This document shows positions 54,319 to 62,807 of a stretch of DNA of 64,000 nt, in pieces. Position 1 is the first letter of the stretch. Each line of letters opens with the position of its first letter. The stretch is taken from NCBI GenBank assembly GCA_000720535.1, contig JOAZ01000020.1:209681-273680 (forward strand). The letters run 5' to 3'. A program made the translations under genes and the position numbers. The DNA comes from Streptomyces halstedii (GTDB lineage Bacteria; Actinomycetota; Actinomycetes; Streptomycetales; Streptomycetaceae). A model generated the notes under the pieces. That model did not search any database. It had not been told where the DNA came from and saw only the letters and a program-made list of their open reading frames with translations.

Positions 54319-54954
54319 TCATCGCAGCAGGGTCAGCACGTCGCGCAGGTCGTCCGTGTCGAGCGCGTGGTCGGCGACGTCGCGGGCGTCCTGGGTGGCG
54401 TTGAGGGCGATGGCCCTGCCGGCCGCTTTGAAGAGCGGGACGTCGGAGCGGGAGTCGCCGATCGCGGCGACCTGGCTCAGTTCGACGTCGTGCGCGCGGC
54501 ACCAGGACTCGACGAAGGCGAGCTTGGCGTTCTCGTCGATGTGCTGGGCCACCCGTCCGGTCAGCAGGCCGTCCTCCAGGTCCATCCCGGCGCCGGAGAC
54601 GTCGGCGAACCACGGCCGGTGCTCGATCTCCTGCGCCGCGAACCGCCAGGCCAGGGTCGCGAGCAGCAGGGTGCAGCCCGCCTCGGTCAGCGCTTTGAGG
54701 GTCTCCGTCACGCCTCCGATCCACGGAGCGCCACGGAGGTGCGCCCGGACCTGCTCTGGGCTGGCACCGGTGAACAATGACGCTTCCCGGGAGGCGAACT
54801 CGTAGTTGTCGATCTCGTAGGCGCTGTAGAGGCGTTCGAGCTCTTCGACGGCCGGACGGTGCCCCATGGCCTCGGCCAGCACGAGGGACGTCGTGGTGTC
54901 ACGAAGTAAGGTGCCGTCGAGGTCGAAGGCGACCACGGGGTAGCGAAAACTCAT
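54319..54954 (-). CDS. HAD-superfamily phosphatase (SerB/PSP-like)
   Basis: A 211-residue hydrolase with motif I FDLDGTLL (nucleophile Asp), a helical cap, and motif IV IGDSRSDVPLF. The fold and length fit phosphoserine-phosphatase-like enzymes that dephosphorylate small metabolites. In a run with PurM-, HisG- and MazG-like proteins it may remove the phosphate of a sugar-phosphate or nucleotide intermediate. Confidence 0.88.
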   Translation of the reverse strand: MSFRYPVVAFDLDGTLLRDTTTSLVLAEAMGHRPAVEELERLYSAYEIDNYEFASREASLFTGASPEQVRAHLRGAPWIGGVTETLKALTEAGCTLLLATLAWRFAAQEIEHRPWFADVSGAGMDLEDGLLTGRVAQHIDENAKLAFVESWCRAHDVELSQVAAIGDSRSDVPLFKAAGRAIALNATQDARDVADHALDTDDLRDVLTLLR

Positions 54955-55017
54955 CGCGGGAATCTCCTCCTGATGCTGCTGTGGCCCCGTGTACCGCGGC
55001 CTTGACGTGCATGGCCG

Positions 55018-55959
55018 TCACGCCCAACCCGTGCGGCGAGCCAGCCAGTCGCGGCACAGTCTGCCGTACCACCGCTCGTGCGTACGGATGTGCGGCGACC
55101 AGTACGGGTCCGGTTGACGGCCGCTGTGGGTGTAGAAGCCGGCCAGCGCGCACACGAAGGCGTCGATGGCGGCGGGGTCGGCCTTGCGGGTCACGGGATG
55201 ACTGCTGACGACGGCCTCGGGGTCACCGCCCGCCGCCGCGACCGACGGCAGGAGGTAGACGAGCTCCACCCAGTCGGCCCCCACGCAGGCCCACGCCCAG
55301 TCGACGGTCAGCGCCGTTCCCTGGCTCGTGACCAGCATGTTGTCGTGGCGCAGATCGGCGTGCAGCAGGGTGTCCCCGGCCGTCGCCCGTACCCAGCGGC
55401 TCTCCAGTTCGGCAAGCCGGCCGAGGTTGCGGACGGACCACGCGTCGAGGCGGGCCGTGGGCCCCTCGTCCATCAACCGCCGCCAGCCTCGTAGCAGGGG
55501 GCCGAGGGGTTCGGTGATGTCCGGCGCCCATGCCAGAGGGTTCGGGGTGAGGACCGTGGCCAGGTCCTCGACGCAGGCGAGGGCCGCCGCGAGATCCCTC
55601 GGCCGGGCGAAGTCGGGATGGCGGCCCTCGACGTCGTCGTAGACGAGGACGATCCAGCCGGCGCTGTCCAGCGAGAACCGCAGGCGAGACGCGGGCACCG
55701 CCGTCGGGAGAGCTCCCGCGATCCGTACTTCGGCACGGTAGTCGGGCGCCAGCTCGTGGTCGTCCGGCAGGGCCTTGACGAAGGCACGGCCTCCGTCGGC
55801 CAGGGTCAGGCGGGCGGCCACCCCGTTGGTGAACCCCCCGCCCTGGCTGGCCGCTCGGAGCGCGGCGGCGCCGAGCCGGTCCTCCACTCCTTCCTGTACG
55901 CGGAGCGGTAGTTCGGCCCAGGTCGTGCGTACGGCTGTCGCGGCCGGCAGTTCCCCCAC
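55018..55959 (-). CDS. APH-family small-molecule kinase
   Basis: A 313-residue aminoglycoside-phosphotransferase-fold protein. The catalytic loop LLHADLRHDNMLV and the metal Asp in LTVDWAWACVG are intact. Such kinases phosphorylate antibiotics, sugars or amino-alcohols. Between a reductase and a phosphatase it could protect the producer by phosphorylating the product or shield an intermediate later released by the HAD enzyme. GTG 55959 has gaggaga upstream. Confidence 0.85.
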   Translation of the reverse strand: MGELPAATAVRTTWAELPLRVQEGVEDRLGAAALRAASQGGGFTNGVAARLTLADGGRAFVKALPDDHELAPDYRAEVRIAGALPTAVPASRLRFSLDSAGWIVLVYDDVEGRHPDFARPRDLAAALACVEDLATVLTPNPLAWAPDITEPLGPLLRGWRRLMDEGPTARLDAWSVRNLGRLAELESRWVRATAGDTLLHADLRHDNMLVTSQGTALTVDWAWACVGADWVELVYLLPSVAAAGGDPEAVVSSHPVTRKADPAAIDAFVCALAGFYTHSGRQPDPYWSPHIRTHERWYGRLCRDWLARRTGWA

Positions 55960-56032
55960 GGTGTTCTCTCCTCGGTTTCCCTGTCGTACGTTCCGTAGTT
56001 GCCACGGAGGTGCGCCGGCCGATCGGGCGGTG

Positions 56033-56989
56033 TCAGCCGCGCTCGTCCAGGAGTGCGTTGATCCGCCGGAACTCCTCCGGCATGAGGCTCCGCCGGGCCG
56101 CGGTCGCGTTGTCGGCGGCGTGCCGGGTGTCGCGGGTGCCGACGAGAGCGGTGGTCACCACGGGGTGCGCCAGGAGCCAGGCGAGCGCGAGCTGCGGCAG
56201 TGATCCGTGGTCGGTGGTCTCGGCGAACGCCCGCAGTCCGGCCACGGCGTCGTCGTGCCGGGGGCGGACGTCGGGCGCGAAGAACCGCTCGTAGTTCTCG
56301 ACGCAGAAGAAGTCGTCGGACCCGACCTGTCCGCCGCGCCAGTCGGTGAGTTCCACCGTCGGGTCCAGTTTGCCGGTGAGGAGACCGTAGGCGAGGGAGC
56401 CGTAGGCCATCAGGCCGACGTCGTGGTGCTCGCACAGCGGTCCGAACTCGGTGAGTTCGGCGCGGTGGAGCATCGACGCCTGGATCTGGAGGTAGTCCAG
56501 TTCACCGGTGGCCGCGCACGCCTCGACGTCGGAAGCGGGGAAGTTCGAGAGGCCGATCGCGCCGACGAGCCCCTCTGCCTTGAGGTCCACCAGGGTCTGC
56601 CAGGGCTGGCGCACCGGTATGGTCTCGGCCGGCCAGTGCAGGAGATAGACGTCGACCCGGTCCCTGCCGAGGCGGGTCAGGGACGCCTCCAGCGCGTCCC
56701 GCATCCCCTTGTCGCTGTAGTGGTCCTCCTGTTCAGGAGCCACCTTCGTGCACACCTTGATCCCGGGGCGTCCCGCGACGGCTTCGCCCACCATCCGCTC
56801 GGAACCGCCGCCACCGCCGTAGACCTCCGCCGTGTCGATCCAGTTCACGCCGGAGTCGAAGGCGGTGTGGATCGCCTGGATCACCTCCTCCGAGGACGAG
56901 TTGGGACCCCAGGTCCCCCCGCCTCCCGCCTCCCACGCTCCGAATCCGAGCGGGGACAGTCCGGCCGGGTTCCGTTCCGTACGTGTCAC
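56033..56989 (-). CDS. Aldo/keto reductase
   Basis: A 318-residue AKR with the catalytic tetrad visible as Asp in NWIDTAEVYG, Tyr in the same motif, Lys in VCTKVAPEQ and His in YLLHWPAE. It reduces a carbonyl with NADPH. GTG 56989 has an aaggag site. Embedded in the run, it probably reduces a sugar or aglycone carbonyl; the substrate is not predictable. Confidence 0.9.
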   Translation of the reverse strand: MTRTERNPAGLSPLGFGAWEAGGGGTWGPNSSSEEVIQAIHTAFDSGVNWIDTAEVYGGGGGSERMVGEAVAGRPGIKVCTKVAPEQEDHYSDKGMRDALEASLTRLGRDRVDVYLLHWPAETIPVRQPWQTLVDLKAEGLVGAIGLSNFPASDVEACAATGELDYLQIQASMLHRAELTEFGPLCEHHDVGLMAYGSLAYGLLTGKLDPTVELTDWRGGQVGSDDFFCVENYERFFAPDVRPRHDDAVAGLRAFAETTDHGSLPQLALAWLLAHPVVTTALVGTRDTRHAADNATAARRSLMPEEFRRINALLDERG

Positions 56990-57041
56990 GTGCTTCTCCT
57001 TCGTGTGTCGCCCGTGGGGCGGGCGCGGACCGCTGCCGGGT

Positions 57042-57773
57042 TCAGATCAGTACGGGAATGGGCTGCTCGACGTGGATCTCCTCCCAGATCCGCGCGCCGG
57101 TGTGGTCATCTGCGGCGCTCGCCGCCCGTACGCCGCGCAGATAGGCGCCCCGGTGGTCCTGGACGTGCCGGGCCAGCCGTTCGCGGGCCACGCCGATCCC
57201 GTACCGGTCGCCCTCGGACCCGCCGCTCGTGTCGTTCAGCATCCGGAACAACAGGCGGCCCCAGCCGTTGATCCGGCACTGCCGCTCGGCTCCGTGGGCA
57301 CCACGGAACTTGTAGGCGACGGGGAACCGGTAGAGCAGCTCCATCGCGTGCAGCTGCTCCAGCGATTCGGTCAGCTCGGCCGGGGCCGGCGGAGCGATCG
57401 CGTGCGCCGTACGGAGCAGACAGGCCACGGAGCTCTCCGACGCCAGATAGATGTTGCCCGCGTACACACCGGCCTCGCGCACGACCTCGTCCCACAGGGC
57501 GAGAGTGCTCACCAGCCGGAGCGGCGCGGCGAGGACGGGCTCGGACTCCGGCGCCGTCAGCAGGAACTCGGGACCGGCGCTCGATTCTCCACGGGCCGCG
57601 TCGAACTCGACCGTCGTTCCTCGGCTGTAGCAGGCCACCGAGGGAGGATCCCCGGCCCGTTCGGCGGGCAAGGACACCCGTACGCCGTCCAGGTGACCAC
57701 GGTCGTTGAGCGCGGGCCAGGCGAGCAGCCTCAGGTGCGGGGGGAGGTCACGTAACGCGGTGGGCTTCGCCAC
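57042..57773 (-). CDS. Unknown protein with TTA codon at position 7
   Basis: A 243-residue protein with no recognised domain. It begins VAKPTALRDLPPHLRLLAWPALN and is a mixed alpha/beta, probably soluble protein with a conserved-looking core (AGVYAGNIYLASESSVACLLRTAHAI, ELLYRFPVAYKFRGAHGAERQCRINGWGRLLFRML). GTG 57773 with gaaggg upstream starts two bases before the HisG-like stop. Codon 7 is TTA (57753-57755), so translation should depend on bldA. Function unknown; tight linkage suggests a subunit or dedicated enzyme of the pathway. Confidence 0.75.
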   Translation of the reverse strand: MAKPTALRDLPPHLRLLAWPALNDRGHLDGVRVSLPAERAGDPPSVACYSRGTTVEFDAARGESSAGPEFLLTAPESEPVLAAPLRLVSTLALWDEVVREAGVYAGNIYLASESSVACLLRTAHAIAPPAPAELTESLEQLHAMELLYRFPVAYKFRGAHGAERQCRINGWGRLLFRMLNDTSGGSEGDRYGIGVARERLARHVQDHRGAYLRGVRAASAADDHTGARIWEEIHVEQPIPVLI

Positions 57774-57775
57774 GG

Positions 57776-58429
57776 TCAACGCCCTTCGGGAGTGGTGTGC
57801 AGAACGCCCTTCTCGGACAGCGGCGCGGGCTTGTGGGGGAGCTGGTCGGGTGCGTCCCTCTTCGCGATGACCTCGGCCCAGCGGCTGAGCAGCGCCAGGG
57901 TTCCGGAGTCCTTCGCCGCCTCGCGGGAGCAGATCAGCCAGACGTCCGCCTCGAAGAGCGTCTCCACGGCCACGAGGCCACGGCGCCGCATGCTCTCCCC
58001 GGTCTCCACACACTCGATTGCGACGTCGGCGAGATCGGGCAGGTAGTGCTCGACCGAGCCGCGTACGGTGCGCTGGGTGCTGGCGTCTCCCCAGCGGGCG
58101 GCGGCGAAGGCGCCGGCGATGCGCTGGTACTCGGAGACGACACGGACCTTCCTCCCGTGCGGTATCCCGGCTGGTCCGCACAGGGCGCAGATCCGTACGT
58201 GGTACCAGCACAGCGGCGCCACGCGGACCACGTCCGCGGCGCTTTCCACCAGCCATTCCTCGCCGGTGATGCCCACATCGACCAGCCCCTCGCAGACCAG
58301 GCCCGGGATGTCGGGCATCCGCAGGTAGCGCGCGTGCAGAGGGACGCCGGGCGCGGTGCCGGCGAGAGCGGCGACGGCGGCCTCCGACCGGGGGAGCAGC
58401 CGCCCCTTGGGCATCGCGACCTTCAGCAC
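57776..58429 (-). CDS. HisG-like ATP phosphoribosyltransferase, short form
   Basis: A 217-residue protein with the HisG catalytic fold: VLKVAMPKGRLLP at the start, RYLRMPDIPGLVCEGLVDVGITGEEWLVE, and the PRPP-loop region DVAIECVETGESMRRRGLVAVETLFEADVWLI. The C-terminal histidine-binding domain of long HisG is absent and no HisZ partner is in the window, so it is unlikely to serve histidine synthesis here. HisG homologues act in pentostatin/coformycin-type nucleoside pathways by attaching phosphoribose to ATP. GTG 58429 has ggaggt upstream and overlaps the MazG-like gene by seven bases. Confidence 0.83.
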   Translation of the reverse strand: MLKVAMPKGRLLPRSEAAVAALAGTAPGVPLHARYLRMPDIPGLVCEGLVDVGITGEEWLVESAADVVRVAPLCWYHVRICALCGPAGIPHGRKVRVVSEYQRIAGAFAAARWGDASTQRTVRGSVEHYLPDLADVAIECVETGESMRRRGLVAVETLFEADVWLICSREAAKDSGTLALLSRWAEVIAKRDAPDQLPHKPAPLSEKGVLHTTPEGR

Positions 58430-59325
58430 GGCAGCACCTCCCGCCGGTAGGGACGTATCTCGCCGTACTTGCGCAGTTGGCGGTCGCGTTCGGCCGAGAA
58501 GCTCTTCGCGAAGGCATGGGCGGCATCGGTGCGGGTGATGTTGGCGAGGCACAGCGCCCAGACCAGTACCTGGCCGAGCTCCTCCTCCAGCCGGACGGTG
58601 GACTCGCCCCGCCGCATCGCCTGCGACAGTTCCCCGAGCTCCTCCAGCGCCCAGGCGAGCGCCCGCTCGGGCTCCAGGCGGCCGTAGAGGTCACGGCACC
58701 GTTCCTGCACGCGCCGGAGCGCTGCCGCGTCGTCACCACGGACATCGGCCAGGGTCTCCGCGAGCCGTCCGCCCGCCTTGGCCAGGGCGCCGAGTGCCTC
58801 GTCCTCCGTCAGTCGCACGAGACGCTGCTGCGCGTCGGTGAGCCGGCCGGCGTCTTCCTGCGGCCCGTCGTACGACTCGGCCGCCACGAGCCCTGCCTGT
58901 CTCAGGAGCGCAAGGCGCTCCGGCTCACCGAGTCCGGCGGTGTCGGTCACCGTGCCGTCCCGCCCCATCACGGTGATACGGCGGATCGGCAACCAACTGG
59001 CGGAGCGGGTGGCGTCGTACGCCATCGTTCCCCGTACGAGCACGGGACGCGCGCCGACGGGCAGGGAGGCGCGACCAGGTGCCCGCAAGCACAGCTCGCA
59101 CGAGGTGCCGGGGGCGTCGGCCGTCACCGCGCCGACGACACACACGTCCGCGCGCTCCGCGGCCAACAGCGCGAGCAGGGCGGCACCGGTCAGGGGTTTC
59201 CCGTCTGCGCCCTCTCGGGCCTCAGCCCCATAGGGGCCGGGTAGGCCGACGGCTATGTCGGTGGGTAACTCCCCCGTCGGCTCCTCGTCATCCCAAGGAA
59301 CCGTCTTCCGGCTTCCTGTGGTCAT
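58423..59325 (-). CDS. MazG-like nucleotide pyrophosphohydrolase domain protein with unique N-terminal region
   Basis: A 300-residue protein. The C-terminal region (about 205-285) has ALAWALEELGELSQAMRRGESTVRLEEELGQVLVWALCLANI, the MazG/HisE-superfamily four-helix pattern. The second metal motif reads EELGQ where ExxD is usual, so the catalytic Asp seems replaced by Gln. The first about 200 residues have no recognised family. HisE, which acts after HisG in histidine synthesis, belongs to the same superfamily, so this protein may process the HisG-like product. ATG 59325 with gaggag upstream. Confidence 0.75.
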   Translation of the reverse strand: MTTGSRKTVPWDDEEPTGELPTDIAVGLPGPYGAEAREGADGKPLTGAALLALLAAERADVCVVGAVTADAPGTSCELCLRAPGRASLPVGARPVLVRGTMAYDATRSASWLPIRRITVMGRDGTVTDTAGLGEPERLALLRQAGLVAAESYDGPQEDAGRLTDAQQRLVRLTEDEALGALAKAGGRLAETLADVRGDDAAALRRVQERCRDLYGRLEPERALAWALEELGELSQAMRRGESTVRLEEELGQVLVWALCLANITRTDAAHAFAKSFSAERDRQLRKYGEIRPYRREVLPC

Positions 59326-59457
59326 CTTGCTCCTCTGTGTCGTGTGGACCCACTGCTGATACGTCCGTGGACAGAGCGGCGGGCATGGCGATGGAGAGAG
59401 CGACGGGCAGGGGCGACACGGCGGCCGGCCACCTACGTGTCACCGGCCGCGTGCCCG

Positions 59458-60552
59458 TCAACTGATCTGGAGTTCCCCGCCGCCGTACTCGATGCCGAGC
59501 GACGGAACCAGCACGGACTTCTCTCCCGCGACGACCTCGCCGGCCACGAACGCCCGGTGGCCGGCCTTCCGGGCGACGTCGACGGTCCGGTCCGCGTCCG
59601 CCTCCGCCACCACCGCGACGTACCCGAAGCCCATGTTGAGCGTGGAGTACGCCTCGGCAGGCGACATGCCGCTCTCCCCCACGAGGAAGTCGAGGACTTC
59701 CGGCACGTCGGGCAGGGTGTCCAGCACGTACCGGACGTCGGCGGCGGGCCTCATCATCTTCAGCAGACCGTGACCGGTGATCGGATTCAGGAAGTGCGGC
59801 TCCACCGGGGAGTCCAGCAGGGCGCGGACGAAGGCCGGATACAGCACGGACGGATCGAGCAGCGCCGCGCCAAGATTCCGGCCGGACGGCAGCGGCGTCA
59901 TCAGGCCGGACGGCAACCCGGACGCGATCCTGCGCGCGAGTGACGCCCCGTTGGTGTGCAGCCCCGAGCTGGGCAGTACGACGATGCGGTCGCCGGCGCG
60001 GACCTCGTCCCCGAACACCGGCCGCCGCCCCGCCGGAACGACCGCCACGGCACTGCCGCCCAGCTCGATTCCCGCGCCGGTCAGCAGCCCCGGAAGCGCC
60101 GGTGACTCCCCGCCGCCCCACGCCGCACCGGACTCCTCGCAGGCGCGCTGCCAGCCCGCGAGCAGTTCGAGCGACTTGCGCTCGTCGGAGTACCAGGCCG
60201 CGTCGCCGGTCGCGAAGTAGGCGGTGATCACCATGGGGTTCGCGCCCACCGAGATCACGTCGTTCACGATCGCGGCGACCGCGTCCACGGCGATGTCGGC
60301 GAAGCGGCTCTCACCGGACTGCTCCAGGTAGGTTTCCGTGATGATCGACTTGGTGCCCAGCCCCTCGGTCACCATGGCCAGGGTCAGCCCGCCCACCTCG
60401 ACGACGTAGGCGGTCGCCCCGCGCGATCCCCCGAACTCGCGAGCGCCCGAAGCGGCCAGCAGCGAGGCCGTGGCGGCCGCACGGGCCACCGCCGCCCGCT
60501 TCACGCCGTCCAGTACCGAGTAGTCCACGCCTGCACGCTCGTACTCTGACAT
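59458..60552 (-). CDS. AIR-synthase-related (PurM-like) ligase
   Basis: A 364-residue PurM-superfamily protein. It starts YERAGVDYSVLDGVK and keeps DIAVDAVAAIVNDVISVGANPMVITAYFATGD, GGGESPALPG, VLPSSGLHTNGASLARRI and LNPITGHGLLKMMR. The ATP-binding block GTDGVGTK of true PurM reads TEGLGTK and GGETAEMPG reads GGGESPALPG, so it is a diverged homologue rather than the housekeeping purine enzyme. PurM-type enzymes use ATP to close a five-membered imidazole ring from a formamidine. First gene of the leftward run; the ribosome site (gagaagg) is somewhat far from the ATG. Confidence 0.85.
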   Translation of the reverse strand: MSEYERAGVDYSVLDGVKRAAVARAAATASLLAASGAREFGGSRGATAYVVEVGGLTLAMVTEGLGTKSIITETYLEQSGESRFADIAVDAVAAIVNDVISVGANPMVITAYFATGDAAWYSDERKSLELLAGWQRACEESGAAWGGGESPALPGLLTGAGIELGGSAVAVVPAGRRPVFGDEVRAGDRIVVLPSSGLHTNGASLARRIASGLPSGLMTPLPSGRNLGAALLDPSVLYPAFVRALLDSPVEPHFLNPITGHGLLKMMRPAADVRYVLDTLPDVPEVLDFLVGESGMSPAEAYSTLNMGFGYVAVVAEADADRTVDVARKAGHRAFVAGEVVAGEKSVLVPSLGIEYGGGELQIS

Positions 60553-61094
60553 AAGGAAAGAATCGCCTTCTCTGCATCAAACCGGGCAGTGTGAAAGCCA
60601 GCCTCGCACCAAGCCGCGCCGCCACTCCGGCGCCCCGCCCGTCGACTCCGCAGGAGAGCCGAAATGCGGTGTCGTCGACGCGCACGCCGGCTGCCGGAAC
60701 AGTCGGCGATGGTTCATCACCAAAGGTTTCCATGCGGTGACCCAAGGCAAACGAGCGGCGACCGCGAGCTGTTCCAGGGACGCACAATGTCCGAATAGCT
60801 GGGCCGGAGCGACCGAACAGGCGCTCTTGCGACGTCATGCCGACCCGGCCTGGAGTGGGTCGTCAGATGTTCCAGTCGCGGAGTCACTTCCTCCTCGCCG
60901 CTCGGCAGCAGAGGCCCGAAGTACTCGGAGCGGAGGTCGACGCGGCCGGATCCTCGGCCACCCGGACGAGGGTGCACCACCGCGTGTCAGCCGGTCTCCA
61001 CACCACACTCACGCCCGGCCCAGCCCTACCCCTGACGCATGGCTTTCCGCAAGCGCCCCGCCTCAACGATTCCACACGTTGTGCGGCCTTCCTC
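60553..61094. other. Intergenic region upstream of the PurM-like operon, no gene seen
   Basis: About 540 bp that should hold the operon promoter. Several open frames exist on both strands but none has recognisable domains, ribosome sites or convincing codon bias. It borders decayed mobile-element genes, so it may be partly insertion debris. Confidence 0.5.
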
Positions 61095-61560
61095 TCAGCG
61101 GAGGCAGTGTGAAGTCGATCTTGCGGATTCTGTGCGCTGGTGTGGCAGGCGAGGATCTGTTCTTCCGGAGGCGAGCCGCATTTTCCCGACCTGTTCTTTC
61201 ATCTGGTCGTCGGTGCGGGTGCTGTGCCAGATGGTGCCCTCCCACGTCACGTACTGGGGTTCGCCGTCACGCAGGAGGACCGGCTTGAGGTGGCCGTGGA
61301 AGAAGAGGAGCGTGCGGCCCTGGTTCCGGCGGAGCCGGCTGAACCACATCGCGCTCCTCTCGTGCCGCGCGAGGCGGTTCGCGGCGACGCCGGGCAGGGT
61401 GCTGCGAACGCGGCCAGGTGTGCAGGTCGTCAGGGGCCGGCTGGGCGGTCGCCAGGAGTCGGCGAGGGCCCAGTGGGCGACGGCGTCGCCGCCGCGGTTG
61501 AGCGGGAGGTAAGGGTAGGTGACACGGCCCGCGACCTCCGCGAAGAACCGGGCCTGCTCG
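61095..61560 (-). pseudogene. Gene fragment of unknown family beside the TnsA remnant
   Basis: A coding-like minus-strand stretch with GDREQARFFAEVAGRV, YPYLPLNRGGDAVAHWALADSW and LLFFHGHLKPVLLRDGEPQYVTWEGTIW. It lacks its own start: the frame upstream reads into out-of-frame TnsA sequence. It looks like the 3' portion of a larger gene truncated by the same events that damaged the TnsA-like gene. I do not recognise the family. Confidence 0.45.
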
Positions 61561-61563
61561 CGG

Positions 61564-61984
61564 TCACCGGCCTGCTCCCGGCGAGACCAGCGAGCCGCCG
61601 TGCAAGGGCGCCGACACATCCACCGCCAGTTCGTGCGACCACAGCAGGTGGAACAGCACCGGCAGCACTGGCAGAGGCTCACCCGCAGCCAAGGCCCCGT
61701 CCATCAGCGGCAGCGGCTCAGCGAACACCTCCCGCGACCGCGAGGCCCACCGCCGGGTCGAAGTCCAGCAGCATGACGTGGTCCCGCTCCAGCCAGGACT
61801 GGTACCCGACATGCCCGCCCGTCGTCGCCGACCACCACAAGCCCGGCAGGTCGCGCTGTCGGCGGTACGACGCGAAGGCGCGTACGGGTAGGGCGTGCTC
61901 GAACGGCACCGCCCGGACCTCCGGCGGTGGGCGCCGTAACTCCGTCCCATCCAGGGCGATGTACGCGACCTCGAACCCGGTCAC
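61564..61984 (-). pseudogene. Decayed TnsA-like transposon endonuclease gene
   Basis: The 5' part (61984 to about 61740) encodes MTGFEVAYIALDGTELRRPPPEVRAV...GLWWSATTGGHVGYQSWLERDHVMLLDFDP, the N terminus of streptomycete TnsA-like endonuclease subunits. The reading then jumps to another frame (about 61731-61585) encoding VFAEPLPLMDG and LPVLPVLFHLLWSHELAVDVSAPL, the C terminus of the same family. The middle, including most nuclease residues, is missing. This is an internal deletion plus frameshift, leaving a relic of a Tn7-like or related element. Confidence 0.65.
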
Positions 61985-62153
61985 CGGCGGTCCGGCAGAA
62001 CCCCTACGCTGGCGCTGACCGGGCGTTCCCGACGCCAGGCACCCCCGCCCAAAGCTCAGGTCGTCGAAAGACGTCTTGTGGTTGCACCGCAGGCGATGTC
62101 GTCAGGTTCTGTCGGGCCGATCTTGGGCCGTGGGAGGATGCTGTTCATGATTG

Positions 62154-62579
62154 ATGTCCGAAGGGGCCGTGCCACGTAGAACGCCAGCTTCACTTCGGAC
62201 GCGTGAACGCGGCTGGAGACGCCCCTGGGTGCGCTATCGCGATGTCCCGAGACTGTCGGGGGCCGCGAACGCGGCCGTTCGCGTGCTCGAACGGGAACGT
62301 CTGACCCCAGGCATCGTGTCGGTAGCGCTGAGCGTCTGGTCGGTCCGCGTCCACGGCACCACGCGGCGTTGGAGGTGCTGGGAGGCCGAGTTCGCCTGTC
62401 CGTGCTGCGGTGAGGGCTGGGCTCGGGACAAGCTGCAAGAAGCTCTGCTCATGCTGCCTGCGAGCGCCGCCGCCGAGCTCCGGGTACAGGTCGAGGGCCT
62501 GGACGAGGTGCTGCTCAGGCGAACGCTTCACGAGCCCATGGCGGATCCGGAGTTGCCGTGGTGGCATCGCAGGTGCTGA
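62154..62579 (+). CDS. Conserved-type hypothetical protein (141 aa)
   Basis: A 141-residue soluble protein with an Arg-rich N terminus and a central WRCWEAEFACPCCGEGWARDKLQEALLMLP. A three-cysteine CPCC-type motif suggests metal or disulfide chemistry. No family is recognised. Start ATG 62154 (TTG 62151 and GTG 62169 are also in frame; none has a well-spaced site). It follows the mobile-element relic and precedes a membrane-anchored protein. Confidence 0.55.
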   Translation: MSEGAVPRRTPASLRTRERGWRRPWVRYRDVPRLSGAANAAVRVLERERLTPGIVSVALSVWSVRVHGTTRRWRCWEAEFACPCCGEGWARDKLQEALLMLPASAAAELRVQVEGLDEVLLRRTLHEPMADPELPWWHRRC

Positions 62580-62807
62580 CACCTCGGGTCCGGGGCGGCT
62601 CGTGCCCGCGCAGTGGATCATGCGGGATCCGACGTACGTGTCCCCGGGGCTGTTGAGTCCGCCCTTCGGGTACCCGAAGGTTCGGTCGGCCAGTTGGGGA
62701 AGGGGACCCACACTGTCCGGCGGGCCTCACTGTCAGTGCGCCGTGTCATTATGCGGACGCGTCCCTGGGAAGAGGGCCGCGGTCTACTGATTGCCAGGGG
62801 GTTGGGG

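Noticed and set aside
59288-60121. Minus-strand frame overlapping the PurM-like gene
   Set aside because: Arg/Gly-rich shadow in another frame, no domain.
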